From Brachionus koreanus (taxonomy: Eukaryota; Rotifera; Eurotatoria; Ploima; Brachionidae), in contig PJRA01000385.1 in the NCBI GenBank assembly GCA_016987375.1, positions 1-13,869 on the forward strand: a DNA stretch of 13,869 bases, given 5' to 3'. Below the pieces are notes generated by a model, which was given only the letters and a program-made list of their open reading frames with translations, made no database searches and was not told the origin of the DNA. How positions within the stretch are numbered: position 1 is the first letter of the stretch; every line of letters begins with the position of its first letter. Positions 8,536-13,869 of the stretch are shown piece by piece. Made by a program: the position numbers and the translations under genes.

Positions 8536-10246
8536 TTAATTTATTTTATGCTAAATCTAAAATAAATTTAAACTACTAAATAATGTATTAAATAATATTT
8601 GACCAATTTAATATGAAAAAGTTAAGTCTGTTTTAAAAAATTATAAAGTAAAATCAAATTTTTCACTAAGAGTTTATCAAAAAAAAAACTTTTAAATTAT
8701 TTTTTAAATGTAAATACTAAAATTAAAGTAATTTTTTTTTAATGTACAGTTTTTCTTTCTTTTGTTCTAGTTCGATAATTATTATTTCATCCTAAATTCC
8801 TAAATCTTAAATTCGAAAGAATATGCAAAAGGATACTTATTCGTTTCAATAAATTTTTTAATCTAGAAACCTCAAATAGTGATTTTTGATGTGATAAAAT
8901 ATTATCATCATTTTTCAATTTGAAAAATACTTTTTCTGCTAGTATTTCAAAGGTTCTCCCCAAAATTATTATTGCTTCTTTTAAGCTGACACATGTTCTA
9001 AATAGAGAGAATTTTCTTGAAAAATATTTTTTAAAATCCACAGTTATCCAATATCATTCATTTAAATAAGCTATTAATGATAATAAAATATTAATTTGTA
9101 GCCTTTTTTTACTTTCAAATTTATTAAAAAAGGGTTAATATGACCCTATAGATATTTTAACTGCAAATAAAAAAAAATGCTAATCAAATCGTTTAAACGA
9201 AAAAATTATTTTGAATTTTTTTATTTTAAATGTTAAAAAAGATTCAAATAAGAATAAAATAAATATAGAAAATTTAGAGATTAATTTAGAAATTAAAAGT
9301 TTAGTGAAGACTAAGTTTTTTATTTTTAATTAAGCTAAAATAGACTAGCTTAAACATGAATATCCAGCTCGAAAATCTAGTCTTTATTAAAATATCATTT
9401 CTAAGCTTTGAATACCAGTCTTTAATACAGTTCTATCTTTGTTTTAATTAAATTGAATTCTTAGATTATTTAATTAAAATTTTAAAGACTTGAAAATCGA
9501 AGATTTAAAAATAATTTAACTTGAAAAATACTGAATGAGATTAATAATGGCTAATTCAAGAGAATCACAAACAAGTCATAAACATTTAAACTTTTCTAAA
9601 ATTATAAATAATCTGCAGTAAAGAAATTCCATGTTTTCGTAAGCTGGTGCATCTTAGAAAACCTATTTTGATTGAATTGAACAAGATTAGAAAAAATTCC
9701 AATGCAATATCAAGAATAAAGTCATGTTTTAAATATTGACTTAATTCTAAAGTCAGCTTTATGGTAAATTCGACTTAGCTTATTTCTTGTCATATACAGC
9801 CAGATACTTTTTTGAATTTATATATCACTTGTTAGAATTAAAATAGAAATTTGGTTCATATAGATTCAAATTACTTATTTATATTTGACCAAAAAATCTA
9901 AATCAATTTTTTGAAATAAGATCATTATGTCTTTAACTTAATTGTTTATTAAAAAACAAATTAAAGGTTTTACAAAAAAATCATTATATCTCAATACTAA
10001 GACCTGTTGGTCGAAGTAAATTAAAATAGAAAAAATACAAAATACTTGAAATTCTGAATCTGGTTAATTTAAAAGTATATAGAAATAAATTTAAAAACCT
10101 AAGAACAACTGAAATAATGCGTACCAAGCTTATAATTAAATAAATAAAAAATTAAATTTTTTATTTTTTAATTAGAGCGCTAGCGGCATATTGCCAAAAC
10201 TTGAAAGACAAAAAAAAATATATAATAATTTCGACTAAATCATAAG

Positions 10247-10298
10247 TAAGATACCTGTTTAAAATGCTAGTCCCGTATCTTATGATACGATTAAACAG
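10247..10298. repeat. nested inverted repeats
   Basis: An outer 8-bp pair, CTGTTTAA (10255-10262) and TTAAACAG (10291-10298), encloses an inner perfect hairpin, CGTATC-TTAT-GATACG (10274-10289). In addition TAAGATAC (10247-10254) is the exact complement of GTATCTTA (10275-10282), so a rival fold is possible. Function is unknown; it could be a small mobile-element remnant. Confidence 0.4.
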
Positions 10299-11358
10299 AT
10301 ATTTTTTATTACTTTATTTAAACAATCATCCTAAATTTATCATTTAATAAGATGACTTTTATCATTCAAATTGCGATTTTTTTAATAAATAGTAAAATTT
10401 TTAATTAAATTAATAAAAATGTTATTAAAACTTTTCTCACCTTTTAAAATTTTAATACCTCTAGTTATTAAAGCATTGTTTTACGCCAACTTATTTCTTA
10501 TTTGAATCAACCAAACCTTTTATTTAAAGAAATTTGATAATTGCATATATTCTTATTTTTTTAAATGACTTAGATTTATTTTTTATGTTTATTAAGAAAT
10601 TAGAAAAACAATAGCTGGAAAATTTATTTTCAGTTGAACATTTTTAACTGCTAACAAAATTAAAAGATACTATAATAAGCATTATAATTTTGGCTTCAAA
10701 GAAACAAAAATGTCCGAATATGGAAAATTTGAACAAAAGAATTTTTAATCAATATTTTAAATTTACAAAAGCTTTTGTTTAGTTTTTTGTTTTTAATTTA
10801 AAATTTATTTATATCATTTAAAAAACATTTTTAGTTCGAAAGTTTTAATTCAAATATTTGCTCCAAAATTAAATTAAAAAAGAGAAAATACACCTTTTCG
10901 GAAATTTAAGTAGACTAAACATTTTTTAAGTACATCATTAATAATTAAATTCAAATTCAATAGTTTTACTTATATTTATCAGTTTAAAAATAAAAATATT
11001 AATATGAGATAAATTTATCTAATAACAGATAGTATATTAAAAAAAAAAATGGTCGTGTTATGTTTCGCATATGATTATTAAAAATTTATTTAAATGCTGA
11101 ATCTGATTTTTGCAAAAGATAAAAAAGCTCATTGCTCTGTTGCATTTTTGATAAAAAATAAGCAATCATTTACATATTAAACAAAAATTTCTTTTCCTTT
11201 TTCAATTAAAAATTAAAATTTATAATCTCAAAAATATTTTCAAAAATTTAAACTCAAATATATAATTAAAAATTGATCAAAAACTTTAATATGAACATTA
11301 ATAGAATAGGTTTTTATATTAAAAATTTTCAATCTTTAGATCTCATTTTTTGTAAGTT

Positions 11359-11364
11359 TTTATT
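11359..11364 (-). terminator. poly(A) signal of the S18 gene
   Basis: AATAAA on the minus strand about 32 nt past the TAA stop at 11398-11396, a good distance for a short 3' UTR. Confidence 0.4.
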
Positions 11365-11395
11365 AATTATTAAGATAAAATTTAAACTAAAAAAA

Positions 11396-12088
11396 TTATT
11401 CATTAATTTGGGGATCTGCATTGAGCTTTCGACTGTCATAATCATCAACAATTTGTTTGAGGTTATTTTTGAACGGATCGAACAAACTAGGATCACTAAC
11501 AAACACAGTCTCTTTATAGAAAAAGGGCATGAGACCAAGTTTTCGTGCTCTAAACAGTGTATTCTCTAATTCTTTATACTTGAAATAGCAAAGACCGGTA
11601 ACTTCTTGGCTGTATAAAAAACCCGTTTGTGGCGAAACAAATTGAGATAATAACTGCACATTTTTATAGTCCAGAGGTACGTTATATTTGCAAAATATAC
11701 ACTGATGCTGTTTTTTTCTATAAGGATCTTTTTCAAATGAAACGGTGCCATCATCATGTTTTTGATGTTGGCACACAAAATCCTTCTCTTGCAAATGATC
11801 TTCAATTTCTTCTTTGGACAACTTAAGCGTGTACATTTTCTCTTTCATTTTTTGATGATTTTTGTATCGGTCTTGATAAATTTGCGAAATGCGTTTTTCG
11901 CTCTTGTATTCGTCTTGTTTCTCAAACTCTTTGGGAACAACTGTTATAGACTCGTTGTATTCTTTGTACGTTCCGTCATCATTTCTGTGCGGATATCTAT
12001 TACGCAATATGTTCTTACTGCGAGTGCTGTATCCAGCGGCTATCACGTTTCTAATATTTGGCGCAATCTTAACACCAAATCGGTTCAT
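11396..12088 (-). CDS. MRPS18C: small ribosomal subunit protein bS18m, S18C type (mitochondrial)
   Basis: Complete frame of 230 aa. Residues 121-197 match the S18 domain: DPYRKK, then Cys130-x2-Cys133, then DYKNVQLLSQFVSP, TGFLY, VTGLC, and an Arg-rich helix ending GLMPFFYK. This order and wording fit the S18C paralog better than S18A or S18B. S18 sits on the platform of the small mitoribosomal subunit and helps bind mRNA and rRNA. Residues 1-35 are basic, with Ser/Thr and no acidic residues, as in a matrix-targeting presequence. I chose the ATG at 12088-12086. The in-frame ATG at 12178 would add a hydrophobic, T-rich translation that looks like untranslated leader. The region between presequence and domain (about 36-120) is longer than in the roughly 142-aa human protein and carries extra charged helix plus a Cys106-x-His-x2-His cluster. 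The gene shares a short head-to-head spacer with the ataxin-7 gene. Confidence 0.85.
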   Translation of the reverse strand: MNRFGVKIAPNIRNVIAAGYSTRSKNILRNRYPHRNDDGTYKEYNESITVVPKEFEKQDEYKSEKRISQIYQDRYKNHQKMKEKMYTLKLSKEEIEDHLQEKDFVCQHQKHDDGTVSFEKDPYRKKQHQCIFCKYNVPLDYKNVQLLSQFVSPQTGFLYSQEVTGLCYFKYKELENTLFRARKLGLMPFFYKETVFVSDPSLFDPFKNNLKQIVDDYDSRKLNADPQINE

Positions 12089-12259
12089 TTTGAAAATGCA
12101 AAACGCTGCAATAAAAGTTAAGTTCAAATTAATGAATATATGCAAAAAAAAATATATATTTTTTTTTTTAAATAGCAAGCTTTATATAGCGCCTTCAATT
12201 CTTAAATAAAAAAAATATTTAGCATAAAAAATTTAGAAAAAAATTTTTTTTTTTTTAAA
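12089..12259. promoter_or_regulatory. bidirectional promoter region between S18 and ataxin-7 genes
   Basis: Only 171 bp separate the two divergent start codons. On the minus strand TATATAAA (12188-12181) resembles a TATA box about 93 bp upstream of the S18 ATG, which would put transcription start near 12150. Long T runs (12161-12170, and 12244-12256 just before the plus-strand ATG) occupy the rest. Shared promoter function is inferred from geometry. Confidence 0.5.
12181..12188 (-). promoter_or_regulatory. TATA-like box for the S18 gene
   Basis: The minus strand reads CTATATAAAG here, a consensus-like TATA box. In AT-rich DNA this is weak evidence alone; its placement in a short divergent promoter raises it slightly. 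Confidence 0.3.
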
Positions 12260-13774
12260 ATGAATTGTTCAGGTAAAAATTGGTTTGTTATCCTCTGGTT
12301 TAAGAAGTTAAAATACTTGGTTTTGCAGAGCTTCCATTGTTCGGCATGTGTCCACTATACGACCAAACCACGCTAGTCAAATGCCACTTGTGCAAATTAA
12401 TTGTCAAATTATCTCAGCTAAGCGAACATTTAAGTAAAATCGTTTGTTTTTACCAACAAAAATATTTACCGAGTTTTATTTTATTTTTAAAGTTAAGCGG
12501 CACAATATGTCCGAACCAGATAATAAAACCGACAATCAAAAACTTAAATTTGTTGTTGAAAAAATAAAAAATAAACTAAATCAGTCTATATCAAATGACA
12601 TTAAATTAGAAAACACGTCTCCGACCACGTCTCCTAATACTCCAAAACAAAAACTCAATAAAAGTAAGCAATTGATTATAGATATTAAATTAAAGTGAAA
12701 AAAATATTTATTTTAGCAACACGCATTTTTGACCCGGACAAGCATTGTGGCGTCCTTGCTGATAGTGTTGATCCTTTGTCTGGTAAATCAAATGGACAAG
12801 ACAGATGCATGCGATCATTGACTTGCAAAGTAATTTTTTTCAAGCTAATTGCATAATTATTATTTTTCCTATATTAAATTATTATAATATTAGATAATTA
12901 ATTAGATATATATCTTTAATAAAATTATCCATTATATATTTATTATTATCTTCTACTAAATAAAAAAAAAATTCAAGCAAGCTTTGCTCATTAAAACAGA
13001 TGTTTTTTTTTGAATAAATTTTGTCTACTAAAATAAATCGTTGATTAATTTGTCTAAATGTTTAAGAAACATGCAATTAATCTAAGACGCCAAGTTTCTG
13101 GCCGAAGCAAACCGTTCAACGAGCTGTTGAAAGAGTACAAAAAAGAAAAACCGGATAAATTGGACAACGAAAGCGTAAATAACAAAAAATCTCGTAAATT
13201 AATTAAAAAATGCGAATCAGCACCAAGCCCTAAAATTGAGACTAAAAACGAGTCGATGCTTGATCCAGCTTTTACAGCACCTGTATTCGTGGATCCCGTA
13301 ATTCGACCCCAAAAGTTAAATCTAAACAATCTAAATATTCAATATGTCAAGCATCATCCTAGGCCTTCGGCAGTTACATCATATAACGCTCGTTTGACCG
13401 ATGGTGGCGGCTATACACTTTGGAATCGACGACAAGACAATCTCAGACTCATTCTATCCAAGACTTTTATAGAAACCGAAAAATTTAGTCAAAAAAGCAC
13501 AGCCACAAGTATTCCAATGGGCTCTGACAATGGTCTTAAACGAGCCTTTCCATTTACTAGTCTAATTAAATCATCGTCATTGAGCCAAGTCGATTCAATA
13601 CACAAGCTCAATGAGTTTTTAATCGATGGCGATATATTTCAAAATGACGAAGAAGAAGTTGAGACTAAAAAAATAGCCAAGCTGGCTGATAAAAGTGAAA
13701 AGTCAATAGGTTCGCCTTCTTCTTCGTCTTCAACATCCTCAATGTCCCAATTTGTTGCTCAAAGCTCTAAGTAG
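12260..13774 (+). CDS. ATXN7: ataxin-7 / Sgf73-type SAGA deubiquitinase-module subunit, five exons
   Basis: Inferred join is 12260-12272, 12329-12433, 12493-12663, 12717-12829 and 13067-13774, encoding 369 aa. Residues 7-43 (PLFGMCPLYD followed by Cys23-x2-Cys26-x11-His38-x4-His43) match the first zinc finger of ataxin-7. Residues 97-158 are the SCA7 domain: FDPDKHCGVL, then Cys127-x5-Cys133-x2-His136 (RCMRSLTCK then KHAINLRR), then SGRSKPFNELLKEYKKE. Residues 231-274, opening HPRPSAV, match a further conserved block of vertebrate ataxin-7. The family anchors the histone H2B deubiquitinase module to SAGA in the nucleus. About 9 extra residues lie between the SCA7 cysteines 107 and 127. There is no polyglutamine tract, and the tail is Ser-rich. 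At 369 aa it is far shorter than human ataxin-7 (about 890). It could equally be called ATXN7L1/L2-like; the family is clear, the paralog is not. Confidence 0.87.
12273..12328 (+). other. intron 1 of the ataxin-7 gene (56 nt)
   Basis: Donor GTAAAAA and acceptor TTGGTTTTGCAG. Exon 1 codes only Met-Asn-Cys-Ser plus the first base of a Glu codon, completed by AG of exon 2. Reading on then gives the conserved PLFGMCP. Confidence 0.65.
12434..12492 (+). other. intron 2 of the ataxin-7 gene (59 nt)
   Basis: Donor GTAAAAT and acceptor TTATTTTTAAAG. Removal joins His38-Leu to Ile-Lys-Arg-His43 and so restores the last zinc ligand at the family's spacing, which strongly supports these exact sites. 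Unspliced, the frame stays open into a hydrophobic stretch that replaces this ligand. Confidence 0.8.
12664..12716 (+). other. intron 3 of the ataxin-7 gene (53 nt)
   Basis: Donor GTAAGC and acceptor ATTTATTTTAG. An in-frame TGA (12696-12698) lies inside it. Splicing joins Asn-Lys-Thr to Thr-Arg and the SCA7 opening FDPDKHCGV. Confidence 0.85.
12830..13066 (+). other. intron 4 of the ataxin-7 gene (237 nt)
   Basis: Donor GTAATTTT directly after SLTCK, acceptor AATGTTTAAG directly before KHAINLRR (Lys-His). The join is phase 0 and recreates Cys-x2-His of the SCA7 domain exactly. The ATG at 13058 therefore lies in the intron and is not a start codon. Confidence 0.85.
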
Positions 13775-13824
13775 CTCTTGTTTCACAATTTTGTATAAAT
13801 TTTTATTATTTTTTTTTATTATTA

Positions 13825-13830
13825 AATAAA
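13825..13830 (+). terminator. poly(A) signal of the ataxin-7 gene
   Basis: AATAAA about 51 nt after the TAG stop at 13772-13774, followed by a T-rich stretch. It gives a short 3' UTR of roughly 70-90 nt. Confidence 0.45.
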
Positions 13831-13869
13831 AAAATTTATTTCGTTTTTTGTAATTTTATCTTTGCACAT

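Larger units (their letters stand above)
8536..11395. other. 2.86-kb AT-rich intergenic region, no gene seen
   Basis: This is the longest gene-free stretch. The left end should contain the promoter of the ankyrin gene and the right end the 3' UTR of the mitoribosomal gene (AATAAA on minus at 11364-11359). A minus-strand frame of 84 codons at 9041-8787 has the same AT-rich codon content as its surroundings and no recognisable domain, so I do not call it. Small palindromes occur at about 10178-10195 and 10247-10298. No tRNA, long open frame or tandem array was found by eye. It may contain decayed transposon remnants that cannot be identified without a repeat library. Confidence 0.55.

Noticed and set aside
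8787..9041. 84-codon minus-strand frame with a real ATG
   Set aside because: Codon content matches the surrounding spacer, no domain or family resemblance, no promoter or poly(A) context that stands out. A tiny lineage-specific gene cannot be fully excluded.
12089..12178. N-terminal extension of the S18 protein from the upstream in-frame ATG
   Set aside because: It would add about 30 hydrophobic residues translated from a T/A-rich leader, and it starts within a few bases of the TATA-like box. The downstream ATG gives a typical basic presequence.
11273..12209. Several overlapping plus-strand frames opposite the S18 gene
   Set aside because: Antisense shadows of a well-recognised minus-strand coding region, with no domain of their own.
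12444..12698. Separate small plus-strand gene of 84 codons
   Set aside because: Its first part is ataxin-7 intron 2, its middle is exon 3, and its stop lies in intron 3. Splicing explains it completely.
13058..13066. ATG at 13058 as the start of a separate 238-aa gene
   Set aside because: It lies in the last nine bases of ataxin-7 intron 4. Starting three codons later at the acceptor completes the SCA7 Cys-x2-His motif with the preceding exon.

Overview
The window looks like nuclear DNA from a small-genome, very AT-rich invertebrate. The coding blocks are metazoan families (a centlein-like centriole protein, an EF-hand neuronal-calcium-sensor protein, mitoribosomal S18, ataxin-7). They are separated by roughly 75-80% AT spacers, and several introns are only 53-59 nt long. 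A monogonont rotifer would fit this combination, but that taxon guess is inference; the animal assignment is firmer. No prokaryotic operon, CRISPR array, phage or rRNA/tRNA signal was seen.

Layout. 1-~117: a short, less AT-rich stretch, open on the minus strand, perhaps the edge of a neighbouring gene. 192-4493 (minus): one three-exon gene for a 1114-aa coiled-coil protein, recognised as centlein-like from a Trp-containing block near its N-terminus. Its 660-nt second intron holds a TA-flanked inverted-repeat (MITE-like) insertion. A perfect RFX X-box lies 69 bp upstream of its ATG. 5117-5683 (minus): an intronless EF-hand protein of the neuronal calcium sensor group, lacking the family's N-terminal glycine and Cys-Pro motif. 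7039-8535 (minus): an ankyrin-repeat protein with a long Ser/Lys-rich tail. 8536-11395: 2.86 kb with no supportable gene. 11396-12088 (minus): mitochondrial ribosomal protein S18 of the S18C type. 12260-13774 (plus): a five-exon ataxin-7/Sgf73-type SAGA subunit, whose splice sites are supported by exact reconstruction of two zinc-binding motifs.

The genes do not form one pathway. The functional links visible in sequence are the X-box in front of a centriole-linker gene, which suggests co-regulation with cilium/centriole genes, and the 171-bp head-to-head spacing of the S18 and ataxin-7 genes, which suggests a shared bidirectional promoter. I did not find a clearly undescribed system. The most informative points are the X-box/centlein pairing, the MITE inside centlein, the compact ataxin-7 gene and the atypical calcium sensor.
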